Source: Lachnospiraceae bacterium (GTDB taxonomy: Bacteria > Bacillota > Clostridia > Lachnospirales > Lachnospiraceae). Taken from it: DNA of 45,030 nucleotides. The notes beneath the pieces are model-generated. The model did not search any database. It was not told where the DNA came from and was given only the letters and a program-made list of their open reading frames with translations. The position numbers and the translations under genes were made by a program. Positions 25,544 to 34,538 of this stretch are shown here, one piece after another (position 1 is the first letter of the stretch; each line of letters opens with the position of its first letter). The DNA is taken from NCBI GenBank assembly GCA_017462755.1, contig JAFTQM010000039.1, positions 1 through 45,030 of the forward strand, read 5' to 3'.

Positions 25544-26794
25544 TTAATCGTCCTCATCGCCGTATCTTGAGCGGATTGCAACTCGTATGGCAATAATCAG
25601 CAGCAAAAGCACTGCGCCTCCCAACGCTCCTGCAATCAGGCTCATCCGATTGAGATTTTCTTCATATTCCTTCGTCTTTACCAACAGTTCGTTCAGCTTT
25701 TGCGAATTTCCGCCGTCTGACGTAACGACAATCGTCTCCGCCTGATATCGCTGAACCGTATATTCTGTCCGGTCAAATCGGTAAAGTGCCGCTTCATTCG
25801 CTGCACCCTCCAGTACAATCAGACAAAATTCCTCCTGTCCCGCCTTCTGATATACCGTTACCGCGCTTCCGTTAATAAAAAGCTCAGTCTGCTCATAGCC
25901 CTCCGGTATTTCCACTGCGCTCACATCCTCTGCAAGCTTATAGCGGTAATCGGCACACAAAAAGGTTCCCTCACCGTCTACCGATTCCAAATAAAGCTGC
26001 CGCTCCTTCTCCTGCTTCGGTTCATCCGACGGCTGTCCGGCTTCGGTTTCTTTTTCTACCGTCGCAAAAATACGGTATATTTGTTCCTCTCCGTTTTCTG
26101 CCGTAACAAGAATCTTTACTTCATTGATGCCGGTTACTAACTTCTCATTCCCTGACACCTGCACCTTTGCAATCAAATCCTGCGGCACCGCGCTAACCAC
26201 CAGACAATCCGTTCCGCTCTCCAGCGTTACCTCATACTCTGTTGTTTCCGAAGAAAATTCCGGTGTCAGTCTTCCCGGACTGATGCGCAAGGTTTCAAGC
26301 TTTGCATTGGAGGACGCAGACTGCGCTGCCGCAATCCGAAAGGAAAACGGCTCTGCCTTTACCGACATCGAGCTTCCGTTCTCATATGCATATACCATCG
26401 GTGTCCGACTGGTTCCAAACTGACACACACCCGGATTGATTGCAGTAAATTGCAGCACATAGCTCCGCAAATAGTCCGACGGCTTCGCATCCATATCGTA
26501 GACTCTCAAATAACCGTCACTGCCACTCACACAGGAGGGTCCCGAGGTATATTCTAATAAATTCGAATCATAAACCAGATATCCCTCAAAATCTCCTATC
26601 GTTGCATCTGCCGTAATCTGCAGCAATACTACTACCGTATCTCCGACACTGACTGCCTCCTCTCCTTCCAGAGAGAAGGTAATGTCCGCACTCGCTGCCC
26701 ACACCTTGGTCGTTCCTGCAAGCATGGTCAGCATAAATGCCAGTGTCAGTACCAGTCCGAGCTTTTGTAATAAATGTTTCCCGGTAATTCTCAT
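25544..26794 (-). CDS. Cell-surface protein with cohesin-like and cadherin-like beta-sandwich domains
   Basis: The 416-residue protein (start ATG 26794, GGAG 6 bases upstream; 26806 is an alternative) has a signal peptide ending near AAS. A cohesin-like beta-sandwich follows (about 35-150: DITFSLEGEEAVSVGDTVVVLLQI ... FEGYLVYDSNLLEY), then a cadherin-like domain of the PF12733 kind (about 165-250: LETLRISPGRLTPEFSSETTEYEVTL ... EQIYRIFATV). The C-terminus has a membrane anchor (about 380-405) with a basic tail. No LPxTG is present. It lies 46 bp downstream of the SH3 glucosaminidase gene, which carries the same cadherin-like domain, so the two may act together on the wall. Confidence 0.8.
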   Translation of the reverse strand: MRITGKHLLQKLGLVLTLAFMLTMLAGTTKVWAASADITFSLEGEEAVSVGDTVVVLLQITADATIGDFEGYLVYDSNLLEYTSGPSCVSGSDGYLRVYDMDAKPSDYLRSYVLQFTAINPGVCQFGTSRTPMVYAYENGSSMSVKAEPFSFRIAAAQSASSNAKLETLRISPGRLTPEFSSETTEYEVTLESGTDCLVVSAVPQDLIAKVQVSGNEKLVTGINEVKILVTAENGEEQIYRIFATVEKETEAGQPSDEPKQEKERQLYLESVDGEGTFLCADYRYKLAEDVSAVEIPEGYEQTELFINGSAVTVYQKAGQEEFCLIVLEGAANEAALYRFDRTEYTVQRYQAETIVVTSDGGNSQKLNELLVKTKEYEENLNRMSLIAGALGGAVLLLLIIAIRVAIRSRYGDEDD

Positions 26795-26840
26795 TCTCAT
26801 CTCCATCTAATCTATTCTTTATTTCCGAGTAGCCTGCCAT

Positions 26841-29800
26841 CTACTCTTCTCGCGCTATCGTCAGCTTATATTCTCTGATATCGCCGTTCTCTGCCGTAAC
26901 AAAAACATAAAATACATTATTGCCAGGACTTAAGACATACCAGCCGGTACCCGTGATTGTCGCCTTGCTGCTGACTGCCGTCGCCTGCAATTCGATAAAA
27001 TCATAGGTATTATCTACAACCAGATAATATTCCTGATCCACCGACATATTAAACGTTGGTGTCAGTGACAACGCCTTACCTGACGCATCCTTTACCTCCA
27101 GAGTCTTCAGCCAGTTGTTTGGATTGCTTGCATTCTGCGGCTTTGGACTCACCTCCTCCGGCATATTCAGATACACCGGAATCGAGAATACCAATGGCAG
27201 CTCGCCAAATTCTGCATATGCCGCTGCTACCTTTCTTCCCTCCGAATACGGAGCCTCTACGTTCGCCATATATTGATGCGAATAGGTCGAGGTCGAGGTC
27301 ACATTGAACTTCTGAAGATAAATGGTATTCTGTCCGCGATTGATGTAGGAATAGCCGATATAATATGCACCACCCAAAATCGCACGGTACGGACTGGTCC
27401 ACGGAATCAGCATACTGACATTCAGCGCCGCATTCGTGCTTCCATTTTTCGCATACTTCAAGCCGTTCGCAATCGCACCACCGGCAACCGTACTATGGTA
27501 AGCTCCAATGTTGTAGAAATTGTACAAGCCCTCAAAGCCGGATACCTTACCCGATACACTATTACTCATCGTTGTAGTACCGGTCACTACCTCCTGCTTT
27601 ACACGCGAAGCCAGATGGAACGGGCTGACACCGGAATAGGATGCCGCCTCCATAAAGATTTCACCGTAGCTCATACTCTTCTTTTCGCCATTTTCCGTAA
27701 AATCGACCACATTCTGAGACATCGCCGTATTCTTCAAAATACGCTCTACGCCCTCCAGATTCTGATAGGTCGGCTCATAGGTAAGCAGCTCGAACTGGAA
27801 AATATTCGTGCTGTCGAGGAAATTTCTCGGGTCCATATAATATCGTATTGCTGCCTCCGAAGCGGTTACCCAGCTCGAACCATCGTATACGACAAAGCTG
27901 TCCGTCTTCCAGTTGTACGCATTGTTCTCTAACGACTTCCATGCCAGATTCTTGGAATTGGTAATCAAATTCTTTCCTACCAGACTTTCATTGGCAATGA
28001 CCTCTTCCCAATCCAGTCCGGTATGATATGCTACAAACTGCCAGGTCGGATGCTCCTCATGAATCTGACGCAGCATTGCCTTGTAGCTCTCCGGGAAATT
28101 CTGAGCCTCCAACATTGCCTCAAAATCCTCCGGATTTACCGTAGGCTCCGGATTCTCCGGAGTCGGTGTTGCATCCGGTTCGCCCATGCTTCCGCTGTTC
28201 TCTACCAGCACAACATATTCCGCATTGATATAACCATAGTATTCTACCTCATCCTTTACTACATGGATGTGGCACCAATTCATATCATCGCCGCTCTCAA
28301 AGCCCAAAACATCAAATACCGTATCCGGATTTACAACTACCGCAAATCCGCTCGCGTCCTTTACGAGCTTACTGCGGTACTTCGGCTCCAGCTTCAGCGC
28401 CAATGCCGAAACCTCCTGAATCGTACCGGACTGTGGCGGTACGGTCGGGGTCGGACTTGCCGTCGGCTCCGGTGCTGCCGTCGGAGTCGGTGTTGCACTC
28501 GGCTTTGGTGTTGCTGTCGGGGTCGGAGTCGCCGTCGGACTCGGCGTTGCTGTCGGCGTTGGCGTTGCCGTCGGGGTTGGTGCTGCTGCCAGATTCAAAC
28601 GATTCGACAGCGTATAGCCCTCATAATCCGTTCCGCTACTAGTATAACGCACCTTAAACCACTTATCCGAATCCTTCGTAATCTCCTCTAAAATCAGCAC
28701 ACGCTTGCCTTCCGCAATTGATAAAATATTGCCATTCTCTTTGGTCAAATAGGTAGACTTCGAATCTGCCTTCTTACGCAGCTTCAGGCTGCCGCCGGTT
28801 ACCGTCGCATAAATCGTATCCTTACAATCCAGCTTCACATACGGTGCTATCGCATAACCGATTACGGTTTTGCCATCCACCGTGACTGCCAGACGATACC
28901 AGGTATAATCCTCCTTGTCCGATTCATTCAATACCTTGACCGAAACATCCTTCTTTAAGGTTTCCAGCACCTTCGCCGTAGTGGTTGCATCCTTGCGCAA
29001 ATTCAGCGAATTTGCCGTTACGGTTGCTGAATACTGAAAATCCTCATCCGCGTCAATCGGAAGCGGGGTCGGGGTCGCCGTCGGTATCGGACTCGGGGTC
29101 GGAGTAGGCGTTACCGTATAAGTATTTCGCAAACCCAGTATCTTGATATCTGTCAGCTTCACATAGCCGTTATACTTCGTTCCCGACAATGTCACGCGCA
29201 CATAAAACCACTTTTCACCGTCCACCGTTTTTTCTTCGGTTGCATAGAGAACCTTTTCATCCGGTACGGTCACCGCCTTGCCGGAGGAATTCGTTACCTT
29301 CTTGCTGCCACCTGCCTTCGTATAAAGATTTATCTTTCCGTCTGCCGCAGCATAAAATGCCTTTTTCATCGTAAATGCCACATAATCACTCAGCAGATAA
29401 CCCTTCTTGGTCTTACCATCCACCTTAACCGAAACATGGTACCATACCTGCTCATTTACTCTCTCTTCACCGATTACCGTAACAGAGGTCGCATTGGACA
29501 ACGTAGCGAGCACTCCCGAGGTGGTATTCGGCTCCTCGCGCAGACGCAGAGAAGTCGCTGTTACCGATGCCGCCAGCTTCATTTCATACTCTACCTTGGT
29601 AATCAGAATCGGAGTCGGGGTCGCCGTCGGACTCGGGGTTGGCGTAGGTGTCGGGGTTACCGTCGTCGTAATCCGCTCACCCACCAGCGTCACATTGCTT
29701 GCGCGCATATAGCCGAAGTACTTGGTTCCGCCGACTGTTACTTTAATGCCAAACCACTTCTCGCCGTCAATCGTCTTTTCTTCTGTTACGTTAAGATACT

Positions 29801-30569
29801 TGCCCTTCGGTACTACCACCGATTCTCCGGCAGAATTTTTTACAAAGCCGCTGACGCCGGCTGTCTTATGTATATTGATTTCTGAATTTGTACTAACATA
29901 AAAGGTTTTCTTCAAATCAAATGCTACATAGTCACTCAGAACATAACCCTTTTTGGTCTTTCCGTCAATCTTGGTCGAGACATAGTACCACTTCTGACCG
30001 TCTACATCCTTTTCTCCGAGCACCTTCAGCGCCGTACCTTTTTTCAGCGTCTTGACTACCGATGCCGAGGTACCTGCGTCACTTCGCATATTCAGCTCGC
30101 CCTCCGTTATCTTCGCCGCCATCTGCAGCTTGTACTCTACTGTCGTGATGACTGCTGGAGTCGGGGTTGCGGTCGGAGTCGGAGTCGCCGTTGGGGTTGG
30201 CGTTGCGGTCGGAGTCGGGGTCGCTACTGCCGTAACCTTGATATAAGTACCAAGACAATAACCGGTTACCGTCTCCCCTGCAAAGGTTGCCTGAATCTTG
30301 TACCAGCCATTTTCCTGACCTAATATCTTAACCTCCTGATCCTTTACCAGATACGCATCCACGCCGTTTGCCGAAACCTTTGCATAGGTCGTCCCCGGAC
30401 CACTGCGGATATTCAGTTCATAGGCAGTACAAATACCTGCCACCGGCTGTGCCTGCACCGCAGCCATGACCGGAATACATTCCTGTAAAATCGTCGTTAC
30501 ATAGGGGCACAAAAGTGCTATACAAAGCAGCATCACAAGGTGTTTGCGATACAACGTTTTTTTCAACAT
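26841..30569 (-). CDS. Multi-SH3 cell wall hydrolase with glucosaminidase-like and cadherin-like domains
   Basis: A 1242-residue secreted protein. After a signal peptide (about 1-40) come eight SH3 domains, each with a recognisable ELNxRSGPGT, KINLYTKAG or related core and a W-Y/F-x-I/V hallmark. They are arranged as one single, three pairs and one single, separated by TPTPTAT-type linkers. A catalytic region follows (about 835-1140): YGEIFMEAASYSGVSPFHLASRV, TTTMSNSVSGKVSGFEGLYNFYNIGAYHS, close to N-acetylglucosaminidases of clostridial wall hydrolases. A cadherin-like domain ends the protein. The linkers make the DNA locally repetitive. Role: wall binding and glycan-strand cleavage outside the cell. 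Confidence 0.85.
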   Translation of the reverse strand: MLKKTLYRKHLVMLLCIALLCPYVTTILQECIPVMAAVQAQPVAGICTAYELNIRSGPGTTYAKVSANGVDAYLVKDQEVKILGQENGWYKIQATFAGETVTGYCLGTYIKVTAVATPTPTATPTPTATPTPTATPTPAVITTVEYKLQMAAKITEGELNMRSDAGTSASVVKTLKKGTALKVLGEKDVDGQKWYYVSTKIDGKTKKGYVLSDYVAFDLKKTFYVSTNSEINIHKTAGVSGFVKNSAGESVVVPKGKYLNVTEEKTIDGEKWFGIKVTVGGTKYFGYMRASNVTLVGERITTTVTPTPTPTPSPTATPTPILITKVEYEMKLAASVTATSLRLREEPNTTSGVLATLSNATSVTVIGEERVNEQVWYHVSVKVDGKTKKGYLLSDYVAFTMKKAFYAAADGKINLYTKAGGSKKVTNSSGKAVTVPDEKVLYATEEKTVDGEKWFYVRVTLSGTKYNGYVKLTDIKILGLRNTYTVTPTPTPSPIPTATPTPLPIDADEDFQYSATVTANSLNLRKDATTTAKVLETLKKDVSVKVLNESDKEDYTWYRLAVTVDGKTVIGYAIAPYVKLDCKDTIYATVTGGSLKLRKKADSKSTYLTKENGNILSIAEGKRVLILEEITKDSDKWFKVRYTSSGTDYEGYTLSNRLNLAAAPTPTATPTPTATPSPTATPTPTATPKPSATPTPTAAPEPTASPTPTVPPQSGTIQEVSALALKLEPKYRSKLVKDASGFAVVVNPDTVFDVLGFESGDDMNWCHIHVVKDEVEYYGYINAEYVVLVENSGSMGEPDATPTPENPEPTVNPEDFEAMLEAQNFPESYKAMLRQIHEEHPTWQFVAYHTGLDWEEVIANESLVGKNLITNSKNLAWKSLENNAYNWKTDSFVVYDGSSWVTASEAAIRYYMDPRNFLDSTNIFQFELLTYEPTYQNLEGVERILKNTAMSQNVVDFTENGEKKSMSYGEIFMEAASYSGVSPFHLASRVKQEVVTGTTTMSNSVSGKVSGFEGLYNFYNIGAYHSTVAGGAIANGLKYAKNGSTNAALNVSMLIPWTSPYRAILGGAYYIGYSYINRGQNTIYLQKFNVTSTSTYSHQYMANVEAPYSEGRKVAAAYAEFGELPLVFSIPVYLNMPEEVSPKPQNASNPNNWLKTLEVKDASGKALSLTPTFNMSVDQEYYLVVDNTYDFIELQATAVSSKATITGTGWYVLSPGNNVFYVFVTAENGDIREYKLTIAREE
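28435..30235 (-). repeat. Proline/threonine linker repeats within the SH3 protein gene
   Basis: Four low-complexity stretches (about 28438-28585, 29065-29118, 29611-29664, 30155-30232) encode TPTPTATP-type linkers. They are near-perfect short tandem repeats at DNA level (GTCGGGGTCGGAGTC-like), so copy number can change by recombination or slippage. Confidence 0.8.
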
Positions 30570-30659
30570 AATTCAAGTCCTTTCTACTACATTCTGCGGA
30601 TATGTTACAATCGAACTATGGCATCTATGTGTCACTTTTTGCAACAATTCCGCAAAAAG

Positions 30660-30711
30660 AAGCGGAAAAAAGTACCAGAGTATCCTGTTGTCTGATTCCT
30701 TCTTTCCGCTT
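30660..30711 (-). terminator. Possible terminator after pheT
   Basis: Minus strand AAGCGGAAA (30703-30711) can pair with TTTCCGCTT (30660-30668) across a 34-nt loop, followed by CTTTTTGC. The loop is long, so this is less certain. Confidence 0.45.
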
Positions 30712-30743
30712 TACTTTTATCTGTTGTCTTCTATCACAATCGC

Positions 30744-33107
30744 CTACAGCTGCTTTAAGTTGATTCCCTGAGCCTTCAAGGTCTCAATAATCGAATCAGC
30801 CACTGCCATAACCTCTTCGCGCGTCAGAGTTCTGTCGTTCTGCGAGAAAATCAGACGCACCGTAATCGACTTACCGTTTTCATCCTCATAGGTATCAGTC
30901 ACAAATACCTTCTTAATCAGCTTGGAATTTGCAGCCTCGATTGCCTTTCCGATCGGCTCAAAGCGGTCTACCACGAAGGACAAATCCACTTCAACCGACG
31001 GATACTTCGACGGCTCCTCATAAGCAATCCGTTCCTTGCTGACTGCGGTAAATGCAGCCATATCGATTTCTGCGTATACCACTGCTGCCTTCTTGTCAAT
31101 CTTCTTCGATACGGTAGGATGTGCCACGCCCATCTCACCGATTACTTCGCCATCGCAAACAATCGCATTCAGATTCTTCGGATGCTGGTAGGAATGAGTC
31201 GCCTCCATCTTCTGATAAGACAGATTCTGATGACGGATATCTGCTGCCAGAACTGCTATCATATCTCTCAATTCAAAATACAACTGCTCTAAGGACTTGG
31301 TCTTGCTGAACAAGGTAATTGCCAGCTTCTTCGATTCGGCACACAGATTGTTCTCATCCACACCGTTTACGACACGTCCAATCTCAAAGATACCGAAATC
31401 CGGTGCATATCCGGTGTTCGTCTTAATCTGACAGAACTGGGTCGGAATGATGGATTTACGAATCGTCTCAATGTTCGGGTTGGTCGAATTGAGCAGCTTG
31501 ATATTGTCCTCTACTTCGATACCGAGCTTCTTGTACTCATCACTGTATGCCCATACATAGGAATGCAGCTCATGCAGCGAGAATCTCTTAACCAAAATAT
31601 CCTTCATCTTCTCCTCAACACTCTTGGCTGCTGCCACACGAACCGGATACAGCGGTGCTACTGCGGTATGCACATCAAAGTTGTCATAGCCGTAGATACG
31701 GGTAATCTCTTCGATGATATCAGCCTTAATCGTAACATCCTTGGTTGCTCTCCAGCTTGGTACTACTACCTTGAACCAGTCATCGTTCAAAATCACACCA
31801 AAGCCCAGTGCCGACAAGGTCTTTACAATCGTATCGTTTGCAATCTCAATACCGGTATAACGATCTACAAATGCCTTATCAAATTCCAGCGTTACATCCG
31901 GATAACGGAATGCATACTCGTCAGTCAGAGAAGAAATAACCTCTGCCTCACTGTCAATATCGGTCAACAGCTTTACAAAACGTGCAATCGCCGGCACGGT
32001 CATCTCAGGGTCCAGACTCTTTTCGTAACGTGCCGAAGCATCGGTACGATGTGCCAGACGAACGGTGGACTTACGAACGGAAGACGCATCAAAGGTCGCA
32101 GACTCCAGCGTCAGCTCCGTCGTATCCTCTACGATTTCCGAATCCAGACCACCCATGATACCTGCAATCGCTACCGGAGTATTGTCGTTGCAAATCATCA
32201 GTGTATTCTCGTCAATGTTACGGTCCACACCATCTAAGGTCTGGAATACAAACGGCTTATCAAATCTCTTGATACGAATCTTTTCTACCTTTCTGGAGTC
32301 AAATGCGTGCATCGGCTGACCCATCTCTAACATCAGGTAGTTCGTTAAGTCCGCAAGCAGATTGATGCCTCTCATACCACAATAGAACAGACGGATACGC
32401 ATATTCATCGGGCTGACATTCTTCTTGATATTTGCCACCTGCAGACAGGAATATCTCTGACAAAGCGGATCCTCAATCTTCATATCAATCTTTGGCAGAT
32501 TATCATATTTCGACAAATCTACCGTTTCCATCGGCTTTAACGGACGACCTGCCAGCGTTGCAAACTCACGCGCAATACCGTAATGTCCCCAAAGGTCCGG
32601 ACGGTTTGTCAGCGACTTGTTATCTACCTCGAAAATAATATCGTCAATCTCATACAACTGCTTCAAATCAGTACCGTTTGCCACATCCTCGGTAATATCC
32701 ATGATACCGGAATTGTCATCGCTAAGACCCAATTCCTTTGCCGAACAGCACATACCGTTCGAGGTATAGCCTGCCAGTGCGCGAGGTGCGATGGTAATCT
32801 CACCCACCTGTGCTCCTAACTTTGCAAATGCGGTCTTCATACCCACGCGGACATTCGGCGCACCGCAAACAACATCTGCAAGCTCTGCCTCGCCGCAGTC
32901 TACCTTTAACAAATGCAGCTTCTTCGATTCCGGATGCTCCTCCACCGACTTAATTTCGCCGACTACCACACCGGAAATATCACTTCCCTTGTAAAAAATC
33001 TCATTCTCTACCTCTGCCGTAGATAATGAAAACTGATGAATCAATGCAACCTTGTCCAATCCGGAAAGATCAACAAAATCAGAAATCCAATTTAATGAAA
33101 TAAACAT
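30744..33107 (-). CDS. pheT: Phenylalanine-tRNA ligase beta subunit
   Basis: The beta subunit of the alpha2-beta2 PheRS. The 787-residue protein (start ATG 33107, preceded by AAAGGAG) has the N-terminal tRNA-binding OB domain (about 42-150: VVVGEIKSVEEHPESKKLHLLKVDCGE), the B3/B4 editing domain, the B5 domain, a catalytic-like core, and the C-terminal ferredoxin-fold anticodon-binding domain (about 690-785: YPSVEVDLSFVVDRF ... TLTREEVMAVADS). It lies 16 bp downstream of pheS and is controlled by the shared T-box leader. Confidence 0.96.
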   Translation of the reverse strand: MFISLNWISDFVDLSGLDKVALIHQFSLSTAEVENEIFYKGSDISGVVVGEIKSVEEHPESKKLHLLKVDCGEAELADVVCGAPNVRVGMKTAFAKLGAQVGEITIAPRALAGYTSNGMCCSAKELGLSDDNSGIMDITEDVANGTDLKQLYEIDDIIFEVDNKSLTNRPDLWGHYGIAREFATLAGRPLKPMETVDLSKYDNLPKIDMKIEDPLCQRYSCLQVANIKKNVSPMNMRIRLFYCGMRGINLLADLTNYLMLEMGQPMHAFDSRKVEKIRIKRFDKPFVFQTLDGVDRNIDENTLMICNDNTPVAIAGIMGGLDSEIVEDTTELTLESATFDASSVRKSTVRLAHRTDASARYEKSLDPEMTVPAIARFVKLLTDIDSEAEVISSLTDEYAFRYPDVTLEFDKAFVDRYTGIEIANDTIVKTLSALGFGVILNDDWFKVVVPSWRATKDVTIKADIIEEITRIYGYDNFDVHTAVAPLYPVRVAAAKSVEEKMKDILVKRFSLHELHSYVWAYSDEYKKLGIEVEDNIKLLNSTNPNIETIRKSIIPTQFCQIKTNTGYAPDFGIFEIGRVVNGVDENNLCAESKKLAITLFSKTKSLEQLYFELRDMIAVLAADIRHQNLSYQKMEATHSYQHPKNLNAIVCDGEVIGEMGVAHPTVSKKIDKKAAVVYAEIDMAAFTAVSKERIAYEEPSKYPSVEVDLSFVVDRFEPIGKAIEAANSKLIKKVFVTDTYEDENGKSITVRLIFSQNDRTLTREEVMAVADSIIETLKAQGINLKQL

Positions 33108-33123
33108 AATGCTCGCTCCTTTC

Positions 33124-34176
33124 TTATTCATCCTCCGTAAACTGGGACATACTTGCCAGACTGCCGCCGTTCAAATCACGGATATCCTTGATACCATACT
33201 TCATCATTGCCAGTCGGGTCAGACCAAGACCAAACGCAAAGCCGGTATACTCCTCCGGATCAATGCCACCCGCCTTTAATACCTCCGGATGAATCATTCC
33301 GCAAGGACAAAGCTCCAGCCAGCCGCTGTGCTTACAGGACGGACAACCTGCACCACCACAAATCTCACAATTAATATCCAACTCAAAGCCCGGCTCCACG
33401 AATGGGAAGAAGCCCGGACGCAGACGTACCTTAATATCACGGTTAAATACACCGGAAAGCATCGTCTTCATAAAGAAAATCAGGTTACTGATGGAGATAT
33501 TCTTGTCCACCATTACACCCTCCATCTGGAAGAAGGTATTCTCGTGGCAGGCATCCGTTGCCTCGTTACGGAAGCAGCGTCCCGGGAAGATTGCCTTAAT
33601 CGGCACTCCGTCCTCTACCAGTGCTTTCTTGTACTTCTTGTAAATCGCATTCTGCGCTGCGGAGGTATGGGACTTCAACAGCTGTCCGTTCTCCAAATAA
33701 TAAGTATCCTGCATATCACGCGCCGGATGGTACTTTGGAATATTGAGTGCCTCAAAGCACTCATAATCCGTTACTACCTCGCTGTAATCCTCTACCGCAA
33801 AGCCCATGGACTTAAATACCGCCTCACACTGGCGCTGTACCAGCGTAATCGGATGATACGAACCGCGCTCTAAGGTCGGTGGCATCGAAATATCAATTTC
33901 CGGTGCTGCGTTAATCTCCTTCTCTAACTCCAGACGTGCAAACTCTTCCTTCTTTGCTGCTAACTTCTCTGCTGCCTCATCCTTCAATACATTAACCTCC
34001 TGACCCAGCGCTCTACGCTCTTCGTCAGAAAGCTTGCCCATATCCTTCAAAATCGCAGTAATACTACCCTTCTTGCCCAAATATGCAACACGCATATTTT
34101 CCAGCTCTGTGTCGTTTTGTACGCTTCGAAGCTCTGCTTCAAATTGGTTTCTCAATTCAGAAATCTTCTCATTCAT
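33124..34176 (-). CDS. pheS: Phenylalanine-tRNA ligase alpha subunit
   Basis: The catalytic alpha subunit. The 350-residue product has the N-terminal coiled coil (about 1-90), then the class II core with motif 1 (HPITLVQRQ), motif 2 (GRCFRNEATDACHENTFFQMEG) and motif 3 (GFAFGLGLTRLAMMKYGI). A Cys-rich insertion typical of many Clostridia is present (CEICGGAGCPSCKHSGWLELCPCGMIHP), which may bind zinc. Start ATG follows AGGAGG with a 9-nt gap. It is first in the pheST unit, behind a Phe T-box. Confidence 0.97.
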   Translation of the reverse strand: MNEKISELRNQFEAELRSVQNDTELENMRVAYLGKKGSITAILKDMGKLSDEERRALGQEVNVLKDEAAEKLAAKKEEFARLELEKEINAAPEIDISMPPTLERGSYHPITLVQRQCEAVFKSMGFAVEDYSEVVTDYECFEALNIPKYHPARDMQDTYYLENGQLLKSHTSAAQNAIYKKYKKALVEDGVPIKAIFPGRCFRNEATDACHENTFFQMEGVMVDKNISISNLIFFMKTMLSGVFNRDIKVRLRPGFFPFVEPGFELDINCEICGGAGCPSCKHSGWLELCPCGMIHPEVLKAGGIDPEEYTGFAFGLGLTRLAMMKYGIKDIRDLNGGSLASMSQFTEDE

Positions 34177-34199
34177 TTATAAATGCCTCCTTTTTCACA

Positions 34200-34452
34200 A
34201 AAAAATCCGTCTCATAATTTTCATTATGAGACGGAATATCTCCGCGGTACCACTCAATTTGTGACTAAGTCACCACTCGATTGCTTTAATGCAGCAAATA
34301 CATCCTGCTTTTCACAGGAAGCTCCTGAGTCGAACTTCGTATAGCATATATTCTGCGGCTTCTCAGCCCCCGCCGCTCTCTGGAAGAATCGTTCTGCTAC
34401 CTACTCTGTCATATGATATGACGCTCAATCATAGCCTTTAATTTATACACTA
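34200..34452 (-). promoter_or_regulatory. T-box riboswitch controlling pheST
   Basis: The minus-strand leader contains the T-box sequence TGGTACCGCGGA (34241-34252) just before an intrinsic terminator, with AGTA and a Stem I-like fold upstream. The specifier loop shows GAAGTTCGACTC, where TTC (34332-34334) would be the phenylalanine codon. Uncharged tRNA-Phe binding would stabilise the antiterminator and allow pheST expression. The T-box core is directly visible; the specifier is read from its context. Confidence 0.9.
34207..34234 (-). terminator. Terminator of the T-box leader
   Basis: CCGTCTCATAAT pairs perfectly with ATTATGAGACGG around GAAA, followed by a run of T on the minus strand. 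It is the regulated terminator of the T-box. Confidence 0.9.
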
Positions 34453-34458
34453 ACTTAG

Positions 34459-34487
34459 ATTATAGCACACCTCCCGGCGGTTTACAA
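34459..34487 (-). promoter_or_regulatory. Promoter of the pheST leader
   Basis: Minus strand -35 TTGTAA (34482-34487), 17-bp spacer, -10 TATAAT (34459-34464). Confidence 0.75.
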
Positions 34488-34538
34488 GAATTAATTTTCT
34501 CAAACTTCTGTATTTCTATTTACCAAAGGAATGCCAAA

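Noticed and set aside
28400-30250. Short regular repeats resembling a CRISPR array or minisatellite
   Set aside because: They are codon-level repeats for Thr-Pro linkers in one long open frame; no unique spacers between identical repeats.
33107-33131. Overlap of pheT with the end of pheS
   Set aside because: The longer pheT frame starts inside pheS, but the ATG at 33107 has AAAGGAG and begins with the family N-terminus.
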